From contig NZ_AUBR01000027.1 of NCBI RefSeq assembly GCF_000429345.1, positions 1 through 45,085 of the forward strand: a DNA stretch of 45,085 nt, in the 5' to 3' direction. Each line of letters begins with the position of its first letter. The first letter of the stretch is position 1. The position numbers and the translations under genes were made by a program. Under the pieces are notes generated by a model. The model ran no database searches and had not been told where the DNA came from. It worked only from the letters and a program-made list of their open reading frames with translations. This DNA comes from Desulfovirgula thermocuniculi DSM 16036. Lineage in GTDB: Bacteria; Bacillota; Desulfotomaculia; Desulfotomaculales; Desulfovirgulaceae. Positions 19,935-27,365 of this stretch are shown here, piece by piece.

Positions 19935-21269
19935 TTGAGCCATAAAATCGTGAGGCTGACCATCGAAAACTTCCAGTCCCACGCCCGCACGGAAATGGAG
20001 CTTTCCCCCGGCCTGACGGTCATCGTGGGGGAGTCGGACCGGGGCAAAAGCGCCGTGGTCCGGGCCCTGCGCTGGCTCTTTTTCAACGAGCCCCGGGGAA
20101 CGGACTTCATCCGCGTGGGGCAGGGCGAGTGCCGGGTGGCGGCGGAGTTTGCCGACGGCACCCGGCTGGTGCGGGAAAGGTCCCTGACCAGGAACCGCAA
20201 CCGCTACATTATCTTGCGTCCCGGGCAGGAGCCCCAGGTTTTCGAGGGCTTTGGCAGCGAGGTGCCCCAGGAGGTGGTTGCCCTTCACGGCATGCGCCCC
20301 GTTTTCCTGGACGAAGACCAGGAGTTGGTGCTGAACCTGGCCGGGCAGCTGGAGCCACCTTTTTTGCTATCCGGCCCCGGCAACCTCAAGGCCAAGGCCA
20401 TCGGGCGCCTGCACGGGGTTCACCTGGTGGACGCCGCCTTGAGGGATACCCTGGCGGACCTCTCCCGGCTGCAGCGTGAGGAAAAGCAGCTGGAAAGGGA
20501 GATAGGCGAGTTAAGGGAAAAGCTTGCCGCCTATCGGGACCTGCCAGCCCTGGGAGAGAGGCTGGCTAAAGCCACCGGCCTGTTCGGCCGGGCGGAAGCG
20601 CTGCAGGCCCGCCGCCAGGCCCTTTACGAGCTAGGCCAGCGCTTGCGGAGGCTGTGGCAGGAAAAAGAGCGGCTTCGTGTCCTGGTGGCGGCCATGCAGG
20701 GCCTGGAGGCGGCCCTGGAAAAGCGCAGGCTCCTGGAAGAGAAGGCCGCCCGCTACCGCCGGCTGCAGGAGCTAAGAGACCGCCGGGAGCAAAACCTGCA
20801 TTTCCAGGCGGCGGCCAGGCGGCGGCTGCACGCGACGGCGGGGGTGGAAGATACCCTCCGCCGGCTTTCCTCGCTCGAACAGAAGGTTGCCCGCCTTTCC
20901 CTCTGCCGGGAGCTTTCCCGGCGGCTGGGCTTCTTGCGCGGGGAGCGGGCGGGCTTGGAAAGGGTGCTCTCCGCTACCGCCACCCTTTCCCGCGCGAGGG
21001 AAGGGTTCGAGCGGCTCGCACAGCTGCCCCTCAGGCTGGGGGAACTTTACCGCCAGCGCGCACACTTACTGGACGTGCGGGATCGCCTGGCGCGAGGGCG
21101 CCGGTTTTTAAAGGAGAAAGAGCGAGAGGTGGCGGAAAAGGCGGGCCAGTACGCCGCCCTCTTGAAGGAGCTGGGGCGCTGCCCCACCTGCTTTGCACCG
21201 GTGGACCGCCGCACGGCGGAACGCATCGCAGCCCACCTGGCGGAAGGGGTGAAGGTGGGTGAAGGATAA
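19935..21269 (+). CDS. Rad50/SbcC-like ATPase, N-terminal half ending in the zinc hook
   Basis: 444 aa. It starts with the SMC/Rad50 N-terminal ATPase lobe: IVRLTIENFQSH, then Walker A VIVGESDRGKSAVVRALRW (the GxxxxGKS form), and a region with the Q-loop-like MRPVFLDEDQE. From about residue 170 to 410 it is a long Arg/Glu/Leu-rich coiled coil. It ends at the CPTC pair (C416, C419) followed by only 25 residues. CxxC is the Rad50 zinc hook that joins two molecules. The Walker B lobe is missing here and is found two genes downstream. TTG 19935 follows the mre11-like gene closely; the next gene overlaps by 11 nt. Confidence 0.87.
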   Translation: MSHKIVRLTIENFQSHARTEMELSPGLTVIVGESDRGKSAVVRALRWLFFNEPRGTDFIRVGQGECRVAAEFADGTRLVRERSLTRNRNRYIILRPGQEPQVFEGFGSEVPQEVVALHGMRPVFLDEDQELVLNLAGQLEPPFLLSGPGNLKAKAIGRLHGVHLVDAALRDTLADLSRLQREEKQLEREIGELREKLAAYRDLPALGERLAKATGLFGRAEALQARRQALYELGQRLRRLWQEKERLRVLVAAMQGLEAALEKRRLLEEKAARYRRLQELRDRREQNLHFQAAARRRLHATAGVEDTLRRLSSLEQKVARLSLCRELSRRLGFLRGERAGLERVLSATATLSRAREGFERLAQLPLRLGELYRQRAHLLDVRDRLARGRRFLKEKEREVAEKAGQYAALLKELGRCPTCFAPVDRRTAERIAAHLAEGVKVGEG

Positions 21270-21537
21270 GGTTGCGGGCTATGAGGCCAGGATCGGCGAG
21301 CTGAAGAAGGGACTGGAAGAAGCCAACCGCCTGCGCATCCAGGCAGCCGCCCGGCTGGAGGAGCTCATGAGGCAGGAGCGGGAGATCCTGGATCAGCTGG
21401 CCGGGCTCGGCGTGAACCCGGAAGATCTGGACCGGGAAATAGCCCGCCTGGAAGGGGAGATAGAGGCGCTCCTCAAGGAGGTAGAGTCACTCATCCCCTG
21501 GGAGCTGATAGGGGAGGCGCGCCGTGGAAAAGATTAG
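21259..21537 (+). CDS. short coiled-coil protein between the Rad50 halves
   Basis: 92 aa, almost wholly charged heptad-like sequence (EARIGELKKGLEEANRLR, ARLEGEIEALLKEVESL), with a short helix break at GLGVNPEDL. It has no enzyme motif. It overlaps the upstream Rad50-like gene by 11 nt and the downstream one by 14 nt, and has its own GTG behind a purine-rich stretch. By position it corresponds to part of the returning arm of a Rad50 coiled coil, here made as a separate chain. That role is inferred from order alone. Confidence 0.75.
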   Translation: MKDKVAGYEARIGELKKGLEEANRLRIQAAARLEELMRQEREILDQLAGLGVNPEDLDREIARLEGEIEALLKEVESLIPWELIGEARRGKD

Positions 21538-22198
21538 GGAGGCCCTGCAGGAGTTCGCGCAATACTACCACCGGCGCCTGGGCGAGTCGCAGGCCATAGA
21601 GCAACAGCTCCGGGAGGCCGAGCGGAGGCGCGGGGAGGTGGCGGCGGAATTAGAGCTCCTGGAAAAGGTGAGGCTTTTGCTCCAGGAGGCCTCCGATTAC
21701 GCCCGCGAGCAGGCCCGCCAGCAGGTAGAGTACATGGTGACCCAGGCCCTGCAGGTGGTTTTCGGGCCGGAGGTGGAGTTCAGGGTGGAAGTGGCGCAGC
21801 GCCGCGGGCAGCCGGAAGCCGAATTTTATGTGGTCAGCCGCTACGGGGGGGTGGAGGTAAAAAGCCGCCCCCAGGATGCCCGGGGCGGCGGGGTGGTGGA
21901 CGTGATCTCCCTGGCCCTGCGCGTGGCGCTTCTGGAAACGGCCCGGCCTTCCATAGGCGGCCCGCTGGTTTTGGACGAGCCGGGAAAGCACCTTTCCGAG
22001 GAATTTGCCCCCAGCCTGGCCCATTTCCTGAAAACCATCGCCACCTCCTTTAACCGGCAGGTCATCATGGTTACCCACAACCACCACCTGGCGGAAGCGG
22101 CAGACCTGGCGTACTCCATAGACCTGCGCCAGGGGCAAAGCGTGGTGAAGAAGATTTTTGAAGGGGGCGGCAGGAATTCCGGGCCGGGGGTAGAATAA
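21524..22198 (+). CDS. Rad50/SbcC-like ATPase, C-terminal lobe
   Basis: 224 aa. An N-terminal coiled coil (about residues 1-70) is followed by the C-terminal ABC/SMC ATPase lobe: a signature-like segment GGGVVDVISLALRVALLE, Walker B and D-loop PLVLDEPGKHLSEE, and the H-loop VTHNHHL. It lacks a Walker A, which the gene at 19935 supplies, so the two should fold together into one ATPase head. GTG 21524 has GGGGAGG 6 nt upstream. It is last in the run from nurA and is followed by a 324-nt gap. Confidence 0.87.
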   Translation: MEKIREALQEFAQYYHRRLGESQAIEQQLREAERRRGEVAAELELLEKVRLLLQEASDYAREQARQQVEYMVTQALQVVFGPEVEFRVEVAQRRGQPEAEFYVVSRYGGVEVKSRPQDARGGGVVDVISLALRVALLETARPSIGGPLVLDEPGKHLSEEFAPSLAHFLKTIATSFNRQVIMVTHNHHLAEAADLAYSIDLRQGQSVVKKIFEGGGRNSGPGVE

Positions 22199-22286
22199 GT
22201 CCCTCTGTAAGGGGCGCCACGGAGGTGCCCGCGGGAAAACGGAACGGCTTTAACCTTATTTAAAAGTGCAAAGCGTTGGATTACGG

Positions 22287-22345
22287 TGACCACGGAGGTC
22301 TCCAGCAAAAGGGGGCAAGTGGTCATTTTTTTTTGCACGCCCCCC
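22287..22345 (+). promoter_or_regulatory. terminator-like hairpin in the leader of the ECF transporter genes
   Basis: TGACCAC (22287-22293) can pair with GTGGTCA (22319-22325), which runs straight into nine Ts (22326-22334). GGGGGC (22311-22316), inside that loop, could instead pair with GCCCCC just after the T run, which would break the first stem. This looks like a switchable terminator. A further 7-bp hairpin GGGCGCC / GGTGCCC lies upstream near 22214-22232. I do not recognise a known riboswitch class; the cobalamin box is not evident. Confidence 0.45.
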
Positions 22346-22375
22346 AAAAAACTTTGCCCGTGAGGGGGTTCATGG

Positions 22376-22471
22376 ATGCACATGCCCGACGGGGGTTCAT
22401 CACACGCGGTGGTCGTTTCTTTTGTCGTCAAAGCCCTGGGAGCCGAGGTGCTGGCAGGTGATAAAAAGTGA
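22376..22471 (+). pseudogene. 31-codon ORF starting like CbiM, probable remnant or leader peptide
   Basis: ATG 22376 sits 7 nt after a strong GAGGGGG site (22362-22368) and begins MHMPDGG. CbiM, the substrate-binding subunit of Co/Ni ECF transporters, characteristically begins MHxPDG or MHMxD, its second residue being the metal-binding His. After six residues the likeness ends and the frame closes after 31 aa (ends LAGDKK). As EcfT and EcfA genes follow, it may be the stump of a deleted cbiM or a metal-sensing leader peptide. The rest of 22199-22522 holds no other gene I can support. Confidence 0.4.
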
Positions 22472-22522
22472 GGGAGAAGGTCTTGAAGCGGCCTGCGGGC
22501 CGCGCAGGGGAGGGCGCCAGCC

Positions 22523-23338
22523 GTGGAAGATTTATGGCTTAGGGAACAGGTGGAGGGCCATCCGGGAGCGTCCCCCCTGCACAGGATGGAGCCGCGCGTC
22601 AAGACGGCGGCGCTGGCAGGCTTTGTTATCCTGGCCACCCTGCTTTCTTCCCGCACCTCCCTGATCCTGGCGGCGATCTTCCTCCTCCTCCTGTCCCGAG
22701 CGGCGCGCCTCAGCTTATCCCACCTCGTCTTTCGCCTGCTCGGGGCACTGCCCTTTGTGGGGCTGGTGTGCCTGCTTTTGCCCTTTGTGACCCCGGGCGA
22801 GGCTATCTGGCGCTGGACGGGGGGCTTTGTCTCCCTGGCCGTTTCCCGGGAAGGGCTGGACCGTGCTTCTCTTCTCGGCCTGCGCGTGCTGGTGGCGCTG
22901 CTGGCGTTGAACCTCCTGGTGGCCACCACCGGGGCGGTACGCCTCTTTAAGGCCCTCTCTTCCCTGGGCGTTCCCGGGATTTTCCTCCAGTTGATCGAGC
23001 TCACCATCCGCTATATATTTGTAATGGCGGAGGAACTGGGCCGCATGCGGCAGGCCCGGGCCGCCCGGGGCTTTGTCCCAGGAAGGCACCTGTTCTGCCG
23101 GCGCACCTTCAGCGACCTGGGCCAGATGGTGGGCGCGCTGTTTGTCCGCTCCTGGCTGCGGGGGGAGCGGATTTACCTGGCCATGCTGGCCAGGGGTTAT
23201 GCGGGCGCACCCGGGAAAGCGTTGCTGCCCCCGCCCGGCAGCCGGGACCTGGCCTGGGGAGCCGTGATCGTCTCCATCCCCCTCTGCCTACACTTGCTGG
23301 AAGCGGGGAGAGAAGCTTGGATCTTGCTGTGGAAGTAG
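22523..23338 (+). CDS. ECF transporter transmembrane subunit EcfT (CbiQ-like)
   Basis: 271 aa with about six hydrophobic segments. Two Ala-Arg-Gly motifs (residues 181-183 and 223-225) mark the coupling helices that contact the ATPases. The segment RSWLRGERIYLAMLARGY is typical of CbiQ/EcfT. It forms the membrane core of an energy-coupling-factor importer for vitamins or Co/Ni. No S component is seen in the window apart from the CbiM-like stump. GTG 22523 lies 8 nt after GGGGAGGG. The end overlaps the ATPase start by 22 nt. Confidence 0.88.
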   Translation: MEDLWLREQVEGHPGASPLHRMEPRVKTAALAGFVILATLLSSRTSLILAAIFLLLLSRAARLSLSHLVFRLLGALPFVGLVCLLLPFVTPGEAIWRWTGGFVSLAVSREGLDRASLLGLRVLVALLALNLLVATTGAVRLFKALSSLGVPGIFLQLIELTIRYIFVMAEELGRMRQARAARGFVPGRHLFCRRTFSDLGQMVGALFVRSWLRGERIYLAMLARGYAGAPGKALLPPPGSRDLAWGAVIVSIPLCLHLLEAGREAWILLWK

Positions 23339-24168
23339 AAGGCCTGCACTATACCTACCGTGACGGGACGGAGGCCCTGCGGGGCCTCTCTCTTTCTATT
23401 CCCCGGGGGAGCAGGGTGGCCATCATGGGCCCCAACGGGGCGGGCAAGTCCACTTTCCTCCTGCACCTAAACGGCCTCTACCTCCCGCAAAAGGGCAGGG
23501 TGCAGGTGCTGGGCAGGGAGGTAAACGCCCGCACGGCAAGGGAGCTGCGGAGCCTGGTGGGGCTGGTCTTTCAGGACCCCGACGACCAGGTCTTTTCCCC
23601 CACGGTGTACGAGGACGTGGCCTTCGGGCCCCTCAACATGGGCCTGCCCCCGGAGGAGGTGGCCGGGCGGGTGAAGGAAGCCCTGCTGGCCGTGGGCATG
23701 TGGGATCACCGGGAGAGGCACCCCTCGCGCCTGAGCTACGGGCAAAAAAAACGGGTGGCCATTGCCGGGGTGCTGGCCATGGGGCCGGAAATCATTGCCC
23801 TGGACGAGCCCATGGCCTACCTGGACCCCCAGGGAAAGGAGGCACTCCTGGAAATCCTGGGTCGCCTGCACGCCCGGGGAGTGACCATCCTGGTGGCCAC
23901 CCACGATGTGGACATGGCCGCCGCCTGGGCCGACCACGTGATCATCATGAAGGAGGGGCGGGTTCTCGCCCGGGGAGAGCCCTCGCTGCTGGCTCGTGAG
24001 GACCTGGTGCGGGAAGCGGGGCTCGGCCTTCCCCTGGTAACCAGGATTTTTTGCGCCCTGCCGGAGCTGGAGCTGCCTTTCCTGCCCTACACCTGCGAGC
24101 AGGCGGTCAGGGTCCTTAGGGAGAAGCTGCTGGCGGATAAAAATGCGGGCCACGCCGGAATTGGTTAA
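23317..24168 (+). CDS. ECF transporter ATPase (CbiO/EcfA-like)
   Basis: 283 aa ABC ATPase. Walker A GPNGAGKST (residues 38-46), Q-loop FQDPDDQVFSPTVYEDVAFG (typical of EcfA/CbiO), signature LSYGQKKRVA, Walker B IIALDEPMAYLDP, H-loop ATHD. The CbiO type matches the CbiQ-like partner. Only one ATPase gene is present, as in dedicated Co/Ni systems (CbiMNQO), in contrast to the two of shared group II systems; this favours a metal substrate. TTG 23317 lies 6 nt after GGGGAG and overlaps ecfT. Confidence 0.92.
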   Translation: MDLAVEVEGLHYTYRDGTEALRGLSLSIPRGSRVAIMGPNGAGKSTFLLHLNGLYLPQKGRVQVLGREVNARTARELRSLVGLVFQDPDDQVFSPTVYEDVAFGPLNMGLPPEEVAGRVKEALLAVGMWDHRERHPSRLSYGQKKRVAIAGVLAMGPEIIALDEPMAYLDPQGKEALLEILGRLHARGVTILVATHDVDMAAAWADHVIIMKEGRVLARGEPSLLAREDLVREAGLGLPLVTRIFCALPELELPFLPYTCEQAVRVLREKLLADKNAGHAGIG

Positions 24169-24172
24169 CCTT

Positions 24173-24200
24173 TTGAAATATCGGGCAGTTGTGGTATAAT
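24173..24200 (+). promoter_or_regulatory. sigma-A promoter of the MBL-fold gene
   Basis: TTGAAA (24173-24178), 16-bp spacer, TATAAT (24195-24200), with TGG just ahead forming an extended -10. Transcription would start near 24207, leaving a leader of about 30 nt before GTG 24240. Confidence 0.8.
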
Positions 24201-24239
24201 TAGGCCGTGCCCAACTTCTTTTTCCGGGAGAGTTGCTGC

Positions 24240-25214
24240 GTGCTGCCCATATACAGGATTGAGCTACCCACGCCGTACATGGTGGGGCCGGTCAACGCCT
24301 ACCTCATCGCTTCGCCGCCCTACACCCTGGTGGACCCCGGCCCCGAAACGGATCAGGCCAAGGAGATGCTGCGGCAGGCCCTGGAAGAGCACGGCGTGCC
24401 GCTCGAAAAGGTGGAACGGGTCCTGCTGACCCATTTTCACTCGGACCACAGCGGCCTGGCCCGCTGGGTGCACGTTAATTCGGGAGCAAGGGTTTACGCC
24501 CACCCTTACGACCTGGCCAAGCTGGTGCCCGGCTATGATTTTCTCGGCCAGAGGCTCCCCCTGATAAAGGGTTCCGGCATCCCGCCCTCCCTCCTAGCGG
24601 AGATCCTGCAGGACAAAGACCCCTTGCCCGCGCCCTGGGTGCCGGAAGAGGCGGCTGCGGGCCTCGCGGACGGCGACGAAATCCACTTTGCAGGGGGGAC
24701 CCTCAGGGTGCTGCACCTTCCGGGCCACGCCACGGGGCACCTTTGCTTTTACGACCCCGGGGGGCGCACCCTGCTGGCGGGGGATTTTCTTTTGCCCCAC
24801 ATTACCCCCAACCCCCTCCTGGAGCCCGACCCCGGCCATCCCGCCCGGCGCGCTCCCAGCCTGCGCCAGTACCTGCAAAGCCTGGAGAGGGTGGAGAGCC
24901 TTGAGGTGGAGCGGGTTCTGCCGGGGCACGGGCAGGAAATGAGTGGCTGCCGGCAGTTTGTGGTCCTGGGGAGGGAGCACCACCGGGCCCGGCTGCAGGC
25001 CGTGCTGGAGGCCCTGGAAGGAAACGGCCGGCTCACGGCCTTTGAGCTCACGCTAAAGCTTTTCCCCAACTTAAAGGGATTTGAAGTGCTCCTGGGCCTT
25101 TCGGAAGTGATGGCCCACCTGGATTATCTGGAGGAGTCGGGTAAGGTAGGGGTCCTGGAAGATGGAGGGGTGGCGAAATACTTCCTGGCTGCCGCGGGGC
25201 CGGAAGGATCTTAA
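24240..25214 (+). CDS. metallo-beta-lactamase-fold hydrolase
   Basis: 324 aa. Metal-binding motif THFHSDHSG (HxHxDH), then LHLPGHATGHLCF, AGDFLLP and the late histidine in VLPGHGQEM. A helical C-terminal region (about 240-324) resembles a winged-helix extension seen in LACTB2/GloB-like hydrolases. Substrate unknown: thioester, phosphodiester or RNA are all possible. GTG 24240 is preferred over GTG 24207 because GGGAG lies 10 nt upstream and 24207 coincides with the expected transcription start. Confidence 0.88.
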   Translation: MLPIYRIELPTPYMVGPVNAYLIASPPYTLVDPGPETDQAKEMLRQALEEHGVPLEKVERVLLTHFHSDHSGLARWVHVNSGARVYAHPYDLAKLVPGYDFLGQRLPLIKGSGIPPSLLAEILQDKDPLPAPWVPEEAAAGLADGDEIHFAGGTLRVLHLPGHATGHLCFYDPGGRTLLAGDFLLPHITPNPLLEPDPGHPARRAPSLRQYLQSLERVESLEVERVLPGHGQEMSGCRQFVVLGREHHRARLQAVLEALEGNGRLTAFELTLKLFPNLKGFEVLLGLSEVMAHLDYLEESGKVGVLEDGGVAKYFLAAAGPEGS

Positions 25215-25235
25215 CTTTGCGGGGGTATTTTTCTT

Positions 25236-26627
25236 TTGCGTGTTCTCCTGGCCGTCCTGGCGGGTAAAATAGTGGCCTGGCTGGTGCGTTTCTTAAAGAG
25301 GGGCCGGGGGTCCTCCCTTCCCGGCCTGGTGGCTTTAAAAATTCACCCCCGGCTGCTCTCGCACTTCGTGCGTCAGGTGCGCCGCGGGGTAGTTATGGTT
25401 ACCGGGACCAACGGCAAAACCACCACCAATAACATGCTGGCGCGCATGGTGGCGGATGCCGGCCTGCGCGCGGTGGTCAACGCCGAGGGGGCCAACCTGG
25501 TCACCGGCATCGCCACGGCCTTCATCCGGGCCGCCAGCTGGCGGGGACGTATCTTTTGCGACTACGCGCTGCTGGAGGTGGACGAGGCCACCTTCCCGCG
25601 TGCCGCTGCGCAGGTCAGGCCGGGCGCCGTGGTGGTGACCAACTTCTTCCGGGACCAGCTGGACCGCTACGGCGAGCTGGACAGGACCGTGGCTCTCATC
25701 CGGGACGCCCTGGCGGACCTGGAAAACGTGCGCCTGATCTTAAACGCCGACGACCCCCTGGTGGCCCAGCTGGCCGCCACCGGGCACGCAGCCACCTTTT
25801 ACGGGCTGGGCCGCCATGCCGAGGTTAGCCCCACTTCCACCGCCGCCCGCGAGGGGCGTTTTTGCCCCTTTTGCGGACATGCCCTGACGTACGATTACTA
25901 CCATTACAGCCAGCTGGGCAACTTCCGGTGCCCCTCCTGCGGCTTTTCCCGCCCCCGCGCCCAGGTGGAGGGCGAGGGCGTTTTTGCGGGTGCCCGCTAC
26001 AGCCGCTGCCGCCTGCGCTACCCCGGCGGCACACAGGAGCTGGTCCTCGGCCAGCCCGGCCTCTATAACCTGTACAACGCGCTGGCGGCCTTTGCCGCCG
26101 GGCTGTTCCTGGGCCTTGACCCCGCGCGGATGGCAGGATCCCTGTCTTCCTACCTGCCCGCCACCGGGCGTATGGAAAGGTTCCGCTGCGGGGAGAAGCC
26201 CGTGCTTTTAAACCTGGTGAAAAATCCCACCGGCTTTAATGAGGGCCTGCGGGCCCTCCTGCATCTCGATCCCCCGGTGGATCTCCTGATTGCCCTTAAC
26301 GATAACGATGCCGACGGGCGGGACGTTTCCTGGATCTGGGATGTGGACTTTGAGATGCTGGAAGGGATGCAGGAAAGGATTAACCTCATCTTTTGCACCG
26401 GGCAGAGGGGAGAGGAGATGGCCGTGAGGTTAAAGTATGCCGGCGTGCCCCTGGGAAAAATCGTAACGGAGGGCAGGATGGAGGAGGCGGTGCGCGGGGT
26501 GCTTAGGGCAAGCGGCAGCTCCGCCTGCCTCCTGGCCACCTACACGGCCCTCTGGCCCGTGGAAAGGATTTTATGCCGCTATGCCCAGAGAGAGCGTGCT
26601 CCTGAAGGTCTGCCATCTCTATCCTGA
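25236..26627 (+). CDS. murT: lipid II isoglutaminyl synthase, MurT subunit
   Basis: 463 aa Mur-ligase-like protein that activates the D-Glu of lipid II for amidation. An N-terminal hydrophobic stretch precedes the ATP site MVTGTNGKTTTNNML. VTNFFRDQLDRYGE and LNADDPL follow. MurT's inserted zinc ribbon is visible as CPFC...CPSC. The C-terminal DUF1727 region contains LNLVKNPTGFNEGL and LNDNDADGRDVSWIWDVDFE, diagnostic of MurT. The TTG start has GGGGG about 10 nt upstream. It overlaps gatD by 47 nt. Confidence 0.95.
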   Translation: MRVLLAVLAGKIVAWLVRFLKRGRGSSLPGLVALKIHPRLLSHFVRQVRRGVVMVTGTNGKTTTNNMLARMVADAGLRAVVNAEGANLVTGIATAFIRAASWRGRIFCDYALLEVDEATFPRAAAQVRPGAVVVTNFFRDQLDRYGELDRTVALIRDALADLENVRLILNADDPLVAQLAATGHAATFYGLGRHAEVSPTSTAAREGRFCPFCGHALTYDYYHYSQLGNFRCPSCGFSRPRAQVEGEGVFAGARYSRCRLRYPGGTQELVLGQPGLYNLYNALAAFAAGLFLGLDPARMAGSLSSYLPATGRMERFRCGEKPVLLNLVKNPTGFNEGLRALLHLDPPVDLLIALNDNDADGRDVSWIWDVDFEMLEGMQERINLIFCTGQRGEEMAVRLKYAGVPLGKIVTEGRMEEAVRGVLRASGSSACLLATYTALWPVERILCRYAQRERAPEGLPSLS

Positions 26628-27333
26628 CCTCCTCAACCTCTACGGCGACCGGGGCAACGTGATGGCCTTTGTGAGGCGCTGCCGGTGGAGGGGCATCGGG
26701 GTGGAGGTGGTGGCGGTGGACCTGGGGGACGAGGTGGACTTCAGAGAAATGGATTTCCTCTTCCTGGGCGGCGGCTCCGACCGCGAGCAGGGGCTGATGG
26801 CCCGCGACCTGGTGCGGAGGCGGGAGTGCTTGCGGGAGGCCATAGAGGACGGGCTGGTGGTGCTGGCCATCTGCGGCGGCTACCAGCTGCTGGGGCGCTA
26901 TTACCGGAGCGCCGACGGGCGCACCATCCCCGGGCTGGACCTGCTGGACTTTTACACCGAGGCAGGTGCTTCGCGCTTGATCGGCAACGTGGCCGTGGAG
27001 GTGGTGATTGAAGGGGAAAGGGTAAAGGTGACCGGTTTCGAGAACCATGCCGGGCGCACCTACCTGGGGAGGATCGCGCCTTTCGGGCGTGTGCTGGCCG
27101 GTCACGGCAACAACGGACGCGACGGCACCGAGGGGGCCCGGTATAAAAACGTCTTCTGCTCCTACCTGCACGGTCCCCTGCTGCCCAAAAACCCCCGCCT
27201 GACCGACCACCTCATCTCGCTGGCCCTGCGGCGCCGCGGCCTGCCCGCAGAGCTCACTCCCCTGGATGACGGCCTGGAGGCGGCGGCCAGCGAGGTCATG
27301 CTCCGGAGGCTTCTCGGCCCGGGAAAGGCCTAG
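26581..27333 (+). CDS. gatD: lipid II isoglutaminyl synthase, GatD glutaminase subunit
   Basis: 250 aa class I glutamine amidotransferase (cobyric acid synthase-like) that supplies ammonia to MurT. It begins with the family block VCHLYPDLLNLYGDRGN. The nucleophile elbow is LAICGGYQLLG (Cys), and the catalytic His lies in CSYLHGPLLPKNP. GatD-MurT amidate the second residue of the peptidoglycan stem. ATG 26581 is annotated; GTG 26596 would be closer to the usual N terminus. The large overlap with murT implies coupled translation. Confidence 0.95.
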   Translation: MPRESVLLKVCHLYPDLLNLYGDRGNVMAFVRRCRWRGIGVEVVAVDLGDEVDFREMDFLFLGGGSDREQGLMARDLVRRRECLREAIEDGLVVLAICGGYQLLGRYYRSADGRTIPGLDLLDFYTEAGASRLIGNVAVEVVIEGERVKVTGFENHAGRTYLGRIAPFGRVLAGHGNNGRDGTEGARYKNVFCSYLHGPLLPKNPRLTDHLISLALRRRGLPAELTPLDDGLEAAASEVMLRRLLGPGKA

Positions 27334-27365
27334 AAAAACAGCCGGCGGCGCGCAGTGTGCCCTGC

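Noticed and set aside
19935-22198. Frameshift or pseudogene explanation for the split Rad50
   Set aside because: Each part has its own start codon and overlap typical of coupled genes, and the ATPase motifs that can be read are intact.
22199-22375. Cobalamin riboswitch upstream of the ECF genes
   Set aside because: The conserved B12 box (GCCACTG) and other core segments were not found.
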